From Prochlorococcus sp. AG-409-L18 (GTDB lineage: Bacteria; Cyanobacteriota; Cyanobacteriia; PCC-6307; Cyanobiaceae): DNA of 40,397 nt. The notes below the pieces were generated by a model, which was given only the letters and a program-made list of their open reading frames with translations, searched no databases and was not told the DNA's origin. The stretch is from the NCBI GenBank assembly GCA_003215535.1, contig QCKG01000016.1, positions 1 to 40,397 of the forward strand, given 5' to 3'. Shown here piece by piece: positions 6,649 to 14,796 of the stretch. Position 1 is the first letter of the stretch, and the number at the start of each line of letters is the position of its first letter. Made by a program: the position numbers and the translations under genes.

Positions 6649-8199
6649 ATGTTATCACTTATCAAAAAAAATAAAACGATAGTATTAGATAGCTTAATAC
6701 CAAGCTTATGTATATTTATCGGTTTTTTATCAATAATGAATCATGTTTTATGGCGTGATGAAATGCAAGGGTGGCTAGTAGCCATGAAAAGCTCTACAGT
6801 TGTAGATTTATGGAAAAACAATGCTCCCTCAGGGCATCCTGTGCTTTGGTCTTTTTTAATATATTTAGTAAAAGATATAACACAGACACCACTAAGTATG
6901 CAATTAATGCATTGGGCTTTAGGCTCATTTGCAATCGGTTTATTTTGGTTCAAAAGTCCATTTCTCAAATGGCAAAAGGCCTTATTTATTTTTGGTCTAT
7001 TCCCTTTTTGGGAGTACTATATTATTTCCCGGCACTATGTCATATCAGAGCTCATATTGTTTGTATTTTGTAGTATCTATAGCTATCGAAGTAAATCATA
7101 TATACCAGCAGCTATTTGTATTGGACTATTAACAAATACGCAGGCTTTGGCATGGGCACTAGCATTCGCATGTGGGAATACTCTATTTATAGACTGGATC
7201 TCTAATCCAGACCAGCGAAAATCATATCTTAATCAAAAACTATGGAAATTTGATCTATTTATTAGTTTACTAATACTCACTTCTTTTAGTCTTTTTGGTG
7301 CTTTTAGCTTGATTCAAGTTTCTGAAAAGGCTGGGATAATAGCTTCTCTTCCATTTGATCTGCATCAATTCTTAAAGTCTCTTGGTCAAATTCTTGGTGG
7401 CTACATATTGGTAATTCCTAATTCCAAAAGATGGTTAGACCTTATTATCTGTGGATTGATAGCAATATATTTAATAGTTTCTACCGTATCTTTCATTCGG
7501 AAATCCAAATCAGGAATTTCTTTTTATCTTTCTGGGATTTTATTCTTGTTCGGCTTTAATTACTTTTTATATATAGGCACTGGCGCCAGGCATTATGGCT
7601 ACTATTACTTGATTCTTATAGGGGCTTTATGGATATCATTAATAGAAACTAACTCTTTATCAATAGCTCAATCAACTAAAGAAATTAATATACTAAAATT
7701 CCCATCAAAAGTATTTCCTTCGATTTTTATTATTTGCCTTTCAATCCATCTTGTTACTGGAATACATATGACAACTACTGGGTTTGTTAAACCATTTTCT
7801 GCGGGCAAAGCTACGGCACAATATATACAAAATAAAGGGTGGGAAGACGAACATATATTTGGCAGTAAGGATAATATTATCTCTACTGTTTCAGGATATT
7901 TAGATAGAGAAATTTATTATCCTGAAATAGGCAAATTTGGTAGTTTTGCAGAATGGAATGAAAGGAAAACTATAAGTAAGCAGGAAGTTCTACCAAGAAT
8001 AAAGTTGTTTTTTAATCAATACCCTGATGTGGAACAACTTTTAGTGATTCTTAGTAGAGATTCTGCATTCATCGATCTAGAGGTAGGTGAAGAGATTATA
8101 TTCGAAGACATTAAAATAATATCCGAGAAGAAATTTGAAAATTCATGGCATGATTCCGAGCGAATTTTTGTTTATTGGGCCACAAAGTTACATCAATAA
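6649..8199 (+). CDS. GT-C-type multi-spanning membrane glycosyltransferase-like protein
   Basis: The 516-residue protein has many hydrophobic helices (about 10-12) and looks like a GT-C fold enzyme (PMT/GT39/ArnT-like), which uses polyprenyl-phosphate sugars on the outer face of the cytoplasmic membrane. The first loop carries WRDEMQGWLVA (residues 35-45), with acidic residues where GT-C enzymes keep their catalytic Asp/Glu. Residues around 132 read SRHYVISELI, resembling the second-loop motif of the superfamily, and GTGARHYGYYY (about 310) marks a later loop. A soluble C-terminal tail of about 120 residues follows the last helix. Donor and acceptor are unknown. The gene is single, preceded by an AT-rich region with no evident Shine-Dalgarno and followed by a hairpin at 8217-8247. 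Confidence 0.7.
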   Translation: MLSLIKKNKTIVLDSLIPSLCIFIGFLSIMNHVLWRDEMQGWLVAMKSSTVVDLWKNNAPSGHPVLWSFLIYLVKDITQTPLSMQLMHWALGSFAIGLFWFKSPFLKWQKALFIFGLFPFWEYYIISRHYVISELILFVFCSIYSYRSKSYIPAAICIGLLTNTQALAWALAFACGNTLFIDWISNPDQRKSYLNQKLWKFDLFISLLILTSFSLFGAFSLIQVSEKAGIIASLPFDLHQFLKSLGQILGGYILVIPNSKRWLDLIICGLIAIYLIVSTVSFIRKSKSGISFYLSGILFLFGFNYFLYIGTGARHYGYYYLILIGALWISLIETNSLSIAQSTKEINILKFPSKVFPSIFIICLSIHLVTGIHMTTTGFVKPFSAGKATAQYIQNKGWEDEHIFGSKDNIISTVSGYLDREIYYPEIGKFGSFAEWNERKTISKQEVLPRIKLFFNQYPDVEQLLVILSRDSAFIDLEVGEEIIFEDIKIISEKKFENSWHDSERIFVYWATKLHQ

Positions 8200-8216
8200 C
8201 TATATTAAATAATTGA

Positions 8217-8247
8217 CTTCCTGCTTACAGAAGCCTACGGTTTTTAT
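8217..8247 (+). terminator. Likely intrinsic terminator after the GT-C-like gene
   Basis: CTT-C-CTG (8217-8223) pairs with CAG-AAG (8228-8233) around a CTTA loop, with one bulged C, and a T-rich run follows at 8241-8247. It starts 18 nt after the stop at 8199. Confidence 0.45.
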
Positions 8248-8336
8248 TCGTCTCAAGAGCTTTTATTTCCTAATTTTAGCCAAAAGTTATATAAGTAAAA
8301 TTCATTCCGATGTCTCTAATGCCCAGATGGCACTTA

Positions 8337-8480
8337 ATGACTGACACAGCCAAAAGAAAAAGTAAGCGTGTAGTTGCTTATACACTAGTATTTTGCTATG
8401 CCTTTTGCTTGTAAGAGCTATTATGCCTTGGTTAACCTTGCTATATGCTTATATTGTATTGCTTTTATTTTGCAGAAATA
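8337..8480 (+). pseudogene. Possible frameshifted small membrane protein
   Basis: ATG 8337 opens a 25-codon frame with a basic start (MTDTAKRKSKRVVAYTLVF) that is closed by TAA shortly after 8409. In a second frame from 8393 the sequence continues as a very hydrophobic stretch (LLVRAIMPWLTLLYAYIVLL). Joined, they would give a short protein with a basic N-terminus and one or two membrane helices. This may be a decayed gene or a coincidence in AT-rich DNA. The rest of the 8248-8746 gap shows nothing else. Confidence 0.25.
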
Positions 8481-8746
8481 ACATCACTAATTGTACAAGA
8501 CTAATTTTTAGTCATCATTGGGCTCATCAGAACGCAACACCAAATAAATTTATTCTATTTAAAGTCAACCTTTGCCTCTAATTAATCTACTTTAATAATA
8601 AAATCTTTCTTCGGCCCTAATACTGAATCAAATGTTCCTAATCCCTGTTACTTATTTTACTATCTCTTTTCAATAAATGATTTTTTAGTTCTTCATGCTC
8701 TTTGTTAACTAACATCTAAGTAACCATCACATTAGCTATTCCTAAA

Positions 8747-8890
8747 ATGAGTCAGTATCAACTAGATTTGTACTTAATTCACTTCTTTTTCCTTGCTGTA
8801 GGTATCCCAGTGTGCATCACTATTTTGCGTGTAAGAAGTATGGCAAAGTTGGGAATAGCGCCTCCTCCATCCGGTCTAAGAAGCTGGTAA
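8747..8890 (+). CDS. Small single-span membrane protein, 47 aa
   Basis: ATG 8747 opens a 47-codon gene ending in TAA at 8888-8890. The product starts MSQYQLDLYL, then has one membrane helix (HFFFLAVGIPVCITIL, about 12-27), a positive stretch RVRSMAKLG that places the C-terminus in the cytoplasm, and a Pro-rich end APPPSGLRSW. The clean domain order and protein-like composition in AT-rich surroundings make a real small gene likely. I do not recognise the family. A short AT-rich gap (8891-9166) separates it from the methyltransferase gene on the same strand. Confidence 0.55.
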   Translation: MSQYQLDLYLIHFFFLAVGIPVCITILRVRSMAKLGIAPPPSGLRSW

Positions 8891-9166
8891 TAAGATAGAA
8901 TGGATTAGTAATAAATAAAGTACATTGGATTACATTAATGTTTATTTACGAGTTTAATCTTGAAACTTCTATCCACAATTCATTGCCGATTGCAGCCTCC
9001 ATATAATGATTAAAGCTGATTTCATTCGTCTAATTCATAAGATTAAGAAAGCTTTAGTTAAAGAACTAACATGTAACATTAGGTTATGAATTTGTTTTAT
9101 ATAATTATGATCTTGGCTAAACTTCCATGTATCATTAAGTTCTAATTTATTATAGCAGCATCTGAG

Positions 9167-9838
9167 TTGCATAACATAATGGCTAATGAATACTATTATA
9201 ATCACCAAAGACCAGAGATTTTATCGAGAGTTCCCACAAATCCACGTAGAGTGTTAGATGTTGGATGTGGAGCCGGTAAAGTTGGCTCTGCAATTAAAGA
9301 TCAATATAGGGACTCATTAGTTGTAGGCATTGAATATCAACCTGAGCAAGCAAAGTTAGCCTCAGAAAGATTAGATGAAGTATGGCAAATCAACCTTAAT
9401 GAGGTTAGTGCGCATGATATTAATGGTAATTTTGATGTAATTATATGCGCTGACGTCATCGAACATCTTATTGATCCATTTTCATTAATGAGGACCTTAA
9501 GGTCTAGAATTGATAGAGACGGTGTAGCTATTTTATCCATCCCCAACATACGACATTGGTCAGTATTAGTTCCTTTGCTGAGTAACGATCTTTTTACTTA
9601 CACTGACCAAGGTTTGCTAGATAGAACCCATGTACATTTTTTTACGTATACTGAAATAGACAAAATGCTTCAAGAGTGTGGGTGGAGCATTTATAATACT
9701 AATATAGTAAGAATAAAAATGACAGAAGATATAGAAAAAAAGCTCATGAAAGCTGCTTGTTCTTTCGGAGCAGATCCCAATTACACTAAGACTACTTTAG
9801 AGGCTTATCAATATATAATAGATGCCAAACCAGTCTAA
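9167..9838 (+). CDS. SAM-dependent methyltransferase (class I)
   Basis: The 223-residue protein has the class I Rossmann methyltransferase pattern (PF13489-like). Motif I is VLDVGCGAGKVGSAI (about 29-43), the acidic SAM-ribose residue is the Glu in VVGIEYQPEQA, and the post-I motif FDVIICADVIEHLIDP (about 90-105) is typical of methyltransferases acting on sugars or polyketide-like small molecules in surface-glycan clusters. GVAILSIPNIRHW is the following beta strand. The C-terminal part LDRTHVHFFTYTEI is often seen in glycan-cluster methyltransferases. Cytoplasmic. The acceptor is unknown; methylation of a surface sugar is plausible given the neighbours. ATG 9179 is an alternative start four codons downstream. 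A weak hairpin lies at 9844-9856. Confidence 0.85.
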   Translation: MHNIMANEYYYNHQRPEILSRVPTNPRRVLDVGCGAGKVGSAIKDQYRDSLVVGIEYQPEQAKLASERLDEVWQINLNEVSAHDINGNFDVIICADVIEHLIDPFSLMRTLRSRIDRDGVAILSIPNIRHWSVLVPLLSNDLFTYTDQGLLDRTHVHFFTYTEIDKMLQECGWSIYNTNIVRIKMTEDIEKKLMKAACSFGADPNYTKTTLEAYQYIIDAKPV

Positions 9839-10013
9839 TAAATACTGAATATCAGTTCTACATATCTATTTTACTATCGTCTTAGTAAATAAATAATATA
9901 TATGTTTTCAAACTCAATATATATAGCCATTATTCAAATTTAACTTAAGAAATGACTCTCTTTATACTAATAGAATTAGCGAGGAGAACTATGATTTTGT
10001 TAATATAAATAGC

Positions 10014-10952
10014 TTATTCGAGACTTGCTGATATTAACCCTAATACATTTTTTATATGTCTTTCATAAATTTCTGCTTGCATTTCACCCTTAAGATATAT
10101 ATGACTTTTATGAGAACCTATACTAGTATAATGTTCAGCTTCACAGGAGAATCTCCTGGCTACATTTAAACTCGGCAAATCTACATTTTTTGTCAGTAAC
10201 ATCCTACTAAAATAAATATCTTCAGGCTCTCCAATAATCTGTTCCTCTGAAGCACATATGTTTGACATTAAGTTCCTATTCCGGATAGATAGTCCCCCAT
10301 TGCCAATTAATAGACTCATATCTATCTCTGTATTGAATTCTGATATAGACCAAAACACGCCTTTCTCTTTCGTTAAATCTTTTCTAAATACTGGAAAACC
10401 GGTTGTAAACTTATTTCTTGACCAAGGTGCTCCTATATAATCATACTTGAACATTTCGAATTCTAGTGGTTCAATTAGTAGGGAATCAGTTTGAAAGATT
10501 AGGACTTTATCATTTGGAAAGCTATCCCAAAATCTAGTTGACTTAAGCAGTTCATTATAAGACCTTTTATCTATATAGTTAACACCTACAGACTCTATAT
10601 CTATTACTTCCAACCACTCCCCCATATCCAACAGTATATCCTTTAGGAAATTAATTTTGGATGTATTTGTATATAGCCGAACAGGTAAATTTAGTCTTCC
10701 CATCAAAATTGTATTTAAAATGCTAAATCTTAAAAGTTTTGATGGCCTATCCTCAACAATTACAGCAATGGGATCATTGTCTTTTTTTGAAATAGGAGAT
10801 TTAACTTTTGATAATACGATATTAGCCCATTGGTTTAGGTAATTGTCAAGTACATAATTCGCATGATTCTCAAACATCTTCTTCCTATATGATATGAGCT
10901 CACTATCAAAATTGTTAAACTTTGAATTAGAAAAAAAGTTTAGTGAATCCAT
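10014..10952 (-). CDS. DUF5672 family protein, putative glycosyltransferase
   Basis: The 312-residue protein fits DUF5672 (PF18922-like), thought to be GT-A-like sugar transferases found in glycan clusters. Family-like signatures are KVLIFQTDSLLIEPLEFEMF (about 149-168, with an acidic residue in the strand-end position of a DxD-type motif), YDYIGAPWSRNK, IGNGGLSIRNRNLM (about 217-230, the Gly-rich acceptor-side loop), and GEPEDIYFSRML (about 241-252). The N-terminal 75 residues are variable and charged; AVIVEDRPSKLLRFSILNTI begins the fold. No membrane segment is evident. The acidic residue pattern suggests metal-dependent activity. It is transcribed away from the methyltransferase gene's direction, alone. 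Donor and acceptor unknown. Confidence 0.75.
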   Translation of the reverse strand: MDSLNFFSNSKFNNFDSELISYRKKMFENHANYVLDNYLNQWANIVLSKVKSPISKKDNDPIAVIVEDRPSKLLRFSILNTILMGRLNLPVRLYTNTSKINFLKDILLDMGEWLEVIDIESVGVNYIDKRSYNELLKSTRFWDSFPNDKVLIFQTDSLLIEPLEFEMFKYDYIGAPWSRNKFTTGFPVFRKDLTKEKGVFWSISEFNTEIDMSLLIGNGGLSIRNRNLMSNICASEEQIIGEPEDIYFSRMLLTKNVDLPSLNVARRFSCEAEHYTSIGSHKSHIYLKGEMQAEIYERHIKNVLGLISASLE

Positions 10953-10983
10953 ATTAAATTGGATGTTTTTAGGTATTAGTAGA

Positions 10984-10999
10984 GATTACTGACGTAATC
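10984..10999. repeat. Short perfect inverted repeat upstream of the DUF5672 gene
   Basis: GATTAC (10984-10989) pairs with GTAATC (10994-10999) around TGAC. It sits 32 bp upstream of the DUF5672 start and is more likely an operator-like site or chance than a terminator, since no plus-strand gene ends nearby. Confidence 0.3.
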
Positions 11000-11061
11000 C
11001 TTTTGATTTGGAATGATTAACCGCTAAGGCTATTCTGATTACCATTAGTACTATACAATTA

Positions 11062-11633
11062 ATGTCGTTAGCACGGATCCTTACGCCACTCAATCGTGGG
11101 GAGCAATCCCAAATCTTATTAGCTGTTAGACATTCATATGGGTTAAAAAATCTAAAAATATTAAGCTGGCACGAGGGAGCTCACCTATTCGTAGGTTGAT
11201 TCTGCTCAATTGCTAACAATCAAACTATTTACCTAGGAGGAAACCATAGAACAGACGTCGCGACAACCTTCGATTTTGGCCATATCCTAAATGAATCTTC
11301 CTCGCAAGGAGCAATTCATGGAATAAACACCCCAGTAACTAAAAGGCATGTATTTCTAGAAAATGAAGTTTAGACTTGCTCTGATTCAACTATTATGAGC
11401 GCTACAAGGATTCGTTCTGGAAGTTTAATTGCCGCTATCTCAGTAGCAGTTAAGGATGTCGATCCCTATACGATAGTAGTTGGATATCCAGTAAATATAT
11501 CAAACAGAGATTTCCAGAGCGGATAATAGAACAATTGCTTGATTTACTTTGGTGGGATAGAAGTGATCATGATATAAATAAAATAATCCCCCTATTACAG
11601 CAACCACCTACTCCCAGATACTCTCTACGATAA
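11062..11633 (+). pseudogene. Decayed hexapeptide-repeat acetyltransferase (CatB/XAT-like)
   Basis: From ATG 11062 the frame reads as a CatB-type left-handed beta-helix acetyltransferase: NLKILSWHEGAHLFVG, FCSIANNQTIYLGGNHRTD (family: FCSIA...GGNHRTDW), TTFDFGHI, TIMSGATRIRSGSLIAAISV and AVKDVDPYTIVVGYPVN. It is broken by TGA at 11197, by TAG at 11371 exactly where the family has Trp (NEVW), and by TAA at 11524; the tail (IEQLLDLLWWDRSDHDINKI, then ending at TAA 11631-11633) continues in another frame from 11526. About 190 codons in total, close to the family's usual 200. Such enzymes O- or N-acetylate sugars of surface polysaccharides. Decay is evident and no functional product is expected. 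Confidence 0.85.
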
Positions 11634-11649
11634 AGTTTATAATTACGGT

Positions 11650-11850
11650 TTAGTCAACACTATTTATATTTCCCTCTTTGGTATAAAAAGGGTTAGGTAT
11701 TTTAAAAAACTTAGGAACTTTCTTATTGTAATCTGTTTCAGGAGAAATCCAATTTGCAGTCACTCTTAGAGTATTTGCAGTGAAGTTTCTAACCTCAGGT
11801 GAGGACCATCCTGAATATAGAATCAGTGCAATTAGTATGGTTCTTATCAA
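11650..11850 (-). CDS. Small exported or membrane-anchored protein, 66 aa
   Basis: The 66-residue product begins with one hydrophobic helix (MIRTILIALILYSGWSSPEV) that could be a signal anchor, followed by RNFTANTLRVTANWISPETD and a basic, Pro/Phe-rich tail. No lipobox is visible. The start ATG overlaps the stop of the upstream 76-residue gene by four bases (11847-11850, ATGA), a strong sign of translational coupling and of a two-gene operon. I do not recognise the family. Its predicted periplasmic tail and its partner's C-terminal helix suggest a small membrane-associated pair (inference). Confidence 0.6.
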   Translation of the reverse strand: MIRTILIALILYSGWSSPEVRNFTANTLRVTANWISPETDYNKKVPKFFKIPNPFYTKEGNINSVD

Positions 11851-12077
11851 TGTAAAATCAACCTCTCAAAAACTAAGGCTAACAAGAATCCTCTGAAGAA
11901 GGAAATCCATAAAAGTCCATATTCATCAACACCAAGCTTCCTCTTCTCTCTTTCAATTGAGTTTTTGTGTATTTGAATTAAATTTATCTTTTTAGGTTTT
12001 CGTCTAAGTGGTGTAGGCAATCTGACATACCGACCTTTCTCATCTCTAGGGTAACTCACGATTTTACTTCCAAACAT
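11847..12077 (-). CDS. Small basic membrane-anchored protein, 76 aa
   Basis: The 76-residue protein starts with a basic, Pro/Arg-rich region (SYPRDEKGRYVRLPTPLRRK), continues with a charged helix (NSIEREKRKLGVDEYG) and ends with one hydrophobic helix (LLWISFFRGFLLALVFERL), so it is probably a tail-anchored inner-membrane protein with a cytoplasmic N-terminus. It shares a 4-nt ATGA overlap with the downstream 66-residue gene, so both are likely made from one transcript. No known family is recognised. A clear ribosome binding site is not evident upstream of ATG 12077. Confidence 0.6.
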   Translation of the reverse strand: MFGSKIVSYPRDEKGRYVRLPTPLRRKPKKINLIQIHKNSIEREKRKLGVDEYGLLWISFFRGFLLALVFERLILH

Positions 12078-12294
12078 TTTCCAATATTCCTTGTTAATTC
12101 GATCTAGGCAAGTGGTTTGGTCTTATTAGTTTACGAAATTTACATTAGCTATGATAAATATTTAATGTATTTAGAATTTACCTTCTTTATATATCTATGA
12201 ATTCACCAAAATATTTAGCCTCAAAAGGTATAACAAGTCTGAATAACACGCCATTAAATTCTTCTATGAAATATAGGTAAATAGTTGAAATTGT

Positions 12295-12966
12295 TTATCT
12301 ACAGTTAGCATCTATTAACTTTTTAACTTCCTTATCTCCTAGCATTTCAGCTTTCTTCCAGTCTGAGCAACCATGGTTATATTGATATAAAAAATGCTTT
12401 GTGTCTCCACGATTGCGGAAAGCATTAGCATTTTCAGGATTGACTTCTATAGCCTTTGTGAAATCATCTATAGCGCTTTGATATCTTCCCATCTTCTGTT
12501 TGCACTCTCCTCGATTATTATAAGCATTAGAGTAGTTATTGTCTAAGCTTATAGCAATAGTATAGTCTTCTATTGCATCTTTATAGTTACCTAGATTCCT
12601 ATAACAAGTACCCCGATTGTTATAGGCATATTGAGAATCTGGCATTATCGCAATAATACGCGAGAAATCACTCAAAGCACTCTTGTAATCATTAAGTTCA
12701 ATTTTATTAATCGCACTATTATAAGAAGCATTTATATGAGAAGGGTTTTGTGATAACACAATTTTAAAATCTTCAATTGCCCCTATAAAATCATTTAATC
12801 TACTTTTAGCAATCCCTCGATTGTAGTATGCAGATGTACATTTAGGTAAGAGTCCTACGGTCTTGGAGTAATAATCTATGGCTTCTTGGAACTTTTCTTC
12901 GAGTAATTTAGAGTTGCCATATTTTAGCAGTTGTATGGCCTTACTCATATTGTCAGTGTACTGCAT
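12295..12966 (-). CDS. TPR repeat protein
   Basis: The 223-residue protein consists almost entirely of 34-residue tetratricopeptide repeats, about five to six units: SAYYNRGIAKSRLNDFIGAI, AYNNRGTCYRNLGNYKDAIE, AYNNRGECKQKMGRYQSAID and AFRNRGDTKHFLYQYNHGCS are successive helix-A starts. The C-terminus (DWKKAEMLGDKEVKKLI, then a Cys near the end) is a common ending of small cyanobacterial TPR proteins. No signal peptide, so cytoplasmic. TPR units mediate protein-protein contacts; no partner can be named. It lies left of the two TPR-GT41 genes, which makes a role as adaptor or acceptor in the same system conceivable but unproven. An 11-bp inverted repeat lies about 110 bp upstream. Confidence 0.85.
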   Translation of the reverse strand: MQYTDNMSKAIQLLKYGNSKLLEEKFQEAIDYYSKTVGLLPKCTSAYYNRGIAKSRLNDFIGAIEDFKIVLSQNPSHINASYNSAINKIELNDYKSALSDFSRIIAIMPDSQYAYNNRGTCYRNLGNYKDAIEDYTIAISLDNNYSNAYNNRGECKQKMGRYQSAIDDFTKAIEVNPENANAFRNRGDTKHFLYQYNHGCSDWKKAEMLGDKEVKKLIDANCR

Positions 12967-13077
12967 AAATGTTTTTTACAAGTGTATACTCTACTGATTT
13001 ATTGGCTTCTGTGCGAGACAACCTCTTCTGATTCTAGGATGCGATTATTGATCACTCCCAGAGGTTGCTAATTACAT

Positions 13078-13109
13078 ATCAATTGTCATATCGATTTTTG
13101 ACAATTGAT
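13078..13109. repeat. 11-bp perfect inverted repeat between two minus-strand genes
   Basis: ATCAATTGTCA (13078-13088) is the exact reverse complement of TGACAATTGAT (13099-13109) with a 10-nt spacer. It lies 54 bp past the stop of the 199-residue gene and 112 bp upstream of the TPR gene. No T-run follows on either strand, so an operator or a rho-independent-like barrier is undecided. A second pair, CAACCTCT (13019-13026) and AGAGGTTG (13060-13067), lies just beside it. Confidence 0.5.
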
Positions 13110-13163
13110 CATAAAATTTAATAATACATATTAGTTTTATATTATCTATATAATAATCAATTT

Positions 13164-13763
13164 CTACAATTCAGTAAAATAACCTAGATAGTGATTTAGC
13201 TTAATCATTTGCAGAGCTGTTACTTCATATATGATTCTGGGTTTGTATTTTATAGCAATCCTATATCTATTGCTAAATAAAGCCCATAATACAAATAAGA
13301 ATCGCACTGGCCTAGTTTCTATTGACAGACTTAGATAGAATAATTTTAAATACTTGCTTTGAAATGTCTCTTTTATAGAGCTGCTAGTTTTTGGACTTAT
13401 TAGTTCAGAATTAGTTAGAATCTCGAGACTACGATCTATCTCTTCTTCTTTAATAACAGACATCAGGATTAGAATCGACTTCAAGGCACTTTGCCAAAAC
13501 TTATTTTTTTGATCTATGCCGCCAAATATTCCTTCTAATTGTATTATCAAATTAATTGTGCTTATGTACAAAACCTCCCACTTATAAGGCTCTTCTTTAT
13601 AGAGATCAACAGCTAGCGATTGATTGTCTAACAATTCTAATTCTAATTTTAATTTTCTAATAGTATCTTCTTTTCTGCATTGGCTAGAACACCAGAATTC
13701 AAAAAGTGGCGAACTTTCTTTTATTATTCTATCTTTTTCAAATCTATTTAGATTATTCATCAA
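13164..13763 (-). CDS. Hypothetical protein, 199 aa
   Basis: The 199-residue protein is largely helical and charged. A Cys-containing segment lies early (FEFWCSSQCRKEDTIRKL, about 22-39), followed by amphipathic helices (TINLIIQLEGIFGGIDQ; SALKSILILMSVIKEEEIDR) and a hydrophobic stretch near the end (RPVRFLFVLWALFSNRY) that could be a membrane-associated helix flanked by basic residues. No signal peptide. I recognise no domain. It is on the strand of the TPR gene and 197 bp upstream of it. Two Met codons at the start (MMNN) make the exact start uncertain by one residue. Function unknown; it belongs to the accessory island by position. Confidence 0.6.
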   Translation of the reverse strand: MMNNLNRFEKDRIIKESSPLFEFWCSSQCRKEDTIRKLKLELELLDNQSLAVDLYKEEPYKWEVLYISTINLIIQLEGIFGGIDQKNKFWQSALKSILILMSVIKEEEIDRSLEILTNSELISPKTSSSIKETFQSKYLKLFYLSLSIETRPVRFLFVLWALFSNRYRIAIKYKPRIIYEVTALQMIKLNHYLGYFTEL

Positions 13764-13984
13764 CTATTGCATATGTTTATTTTTATATTATACACAAACA
13801 ATTAACATTTGACTGATGTAGCAATACTTGTTCCAGAGGTAGTAGGCGTTATAATTAGACTAGTTTAATAGATTTCCTTCAGGGTTCTTTCAAAAATCGA
13901 TTATCTTATCTAAGCATCTCAATTGTGACCCTGGAAAAGATTAATTTCATGACTATTAGGTTTTTCTAAGTAATTTCACGAAGC

Positions 13985-14668
13985 ATGTCTAGAGTGCATT
14001 TTGTATCAGCTCATTTTGGTGGTGATGTCCCTTGGATGCCCTTCCTGAAATCATCAAAACATCAGATTTCATTTAATTATTATAATGATAATAACTATCC
14101 ATCAAGGCATTTATCAATGCATCCAAGGTTTAAATCAAAGTTACCTAAAATGCTTGAATGGAAAAATGTTAAATCAGAATGGTATGTATGGATGGATTCT
14201 TCAATTCGTCCTTTAGAAGGAATAGATTTAGCAGATAGGATCCTTCAACAAGTAGGCGATAATCCTCTTTGCCTTTTTCGGCATTCAAAGGGAAACACCA
14301 TAAGGGAAGAGGCGCTAAGAACTATTAATATGCTTAATTCAGGTCACCAATATTTTAAATTTAGGTACTCAGGAGAACCAATCCTAGACCAACTAATTCA
14401 TTATTATGGAGATCCTGACTTTATAGATAATAAGCTATTTTCAACAAATTTCTTTGCTTACCATCATACTATCAGTGGTTTAATGCAGGAATGGTTTAAT
14501 CAAGTCGTTCAGTGGAGTCTACAGTGTCAAATATCTCTACCCTATGTTTTGCATAAAAGTGGAGTCACATATTCATTATTTGACGGTTACACTAATATCC
14601 AGAATAACTTTTTCACTTGGGATTGGCGTACAAGGGAGAAATCCTTGTCCCCAAAATCTTTTCTCTAG
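13985..14668 (+). CDS. DUF616-like putative glycosyltransferase, copy 1
   Basis: The 227-residue protein and its paralog at 20152-20847 share many blocks: RVHFVSAH, the DNN-x-PSRHLSMHPR stretch, PKMLEW, EWYVWMDSSI/DWYVWMDSSI (about 66-75), NPLCLFRHS, QLIHYxGDPDF, FFAYH, LMQEWF, QISxPYVL and TYSLFDGY. The order resembles the glycosyltransferase-like DUF616 (TOD1/MUCI70, PF04765-like) domain, where W-M-D marks a metal or donor site and R-D-Q-I-S-F precedes the acceptor loop. The assignment is from pattern memory and is moderate. No signal peptide or membrane helix; likely cytoplasmic. It is convergent with the TPR-GT41 gene at 14797-17406. Likely function: addition of one sugar to a glycan or glycolipid. 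Confidence 0.6.
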   Translation: MSRVHFVSAHFGGDVPWMPFLKSSKHQISFNYYNDNNYPSRHLSMHPRFKSKLPKMLEWKNVKSEWYVWMDSSIRPLEGIDLADRILQQVGDNPLCLFRHSKGNTIREEALRTINMLNSGHQYFKFRYSGEPILDQLIHYYGDPDFIDNKLFSTNFFAYHHTISGLMQEWFNQVVQWSLQCQISLPYVLHKSGVTYSLFDGYTNIQNNFFTWDWRTREKSLSPKSFL

Positions 14669-14796
14669 TTTTATAAATCAATTTTTCTCAACTAAAAATA
14701 GAACTGTCACATACACCTCTTTTCACTTTAGAAGCTGTATTTAATTTCTAAAACACATTATACTTTCAGATATATACCTAACTATTATATATATCA

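Noticed and set aside
6741-7132. Several open frames inside the GT-C-like gene on both strands
   Set aside because: They are shadows of the long, clearly coding frame at 6649-8199.
10984-10999. The short inverted repeat as a plus-strand terminator
   Set aside because: No plus-strand gene ends close upstream; the last one stops at 9838, over 1.1 kb away.
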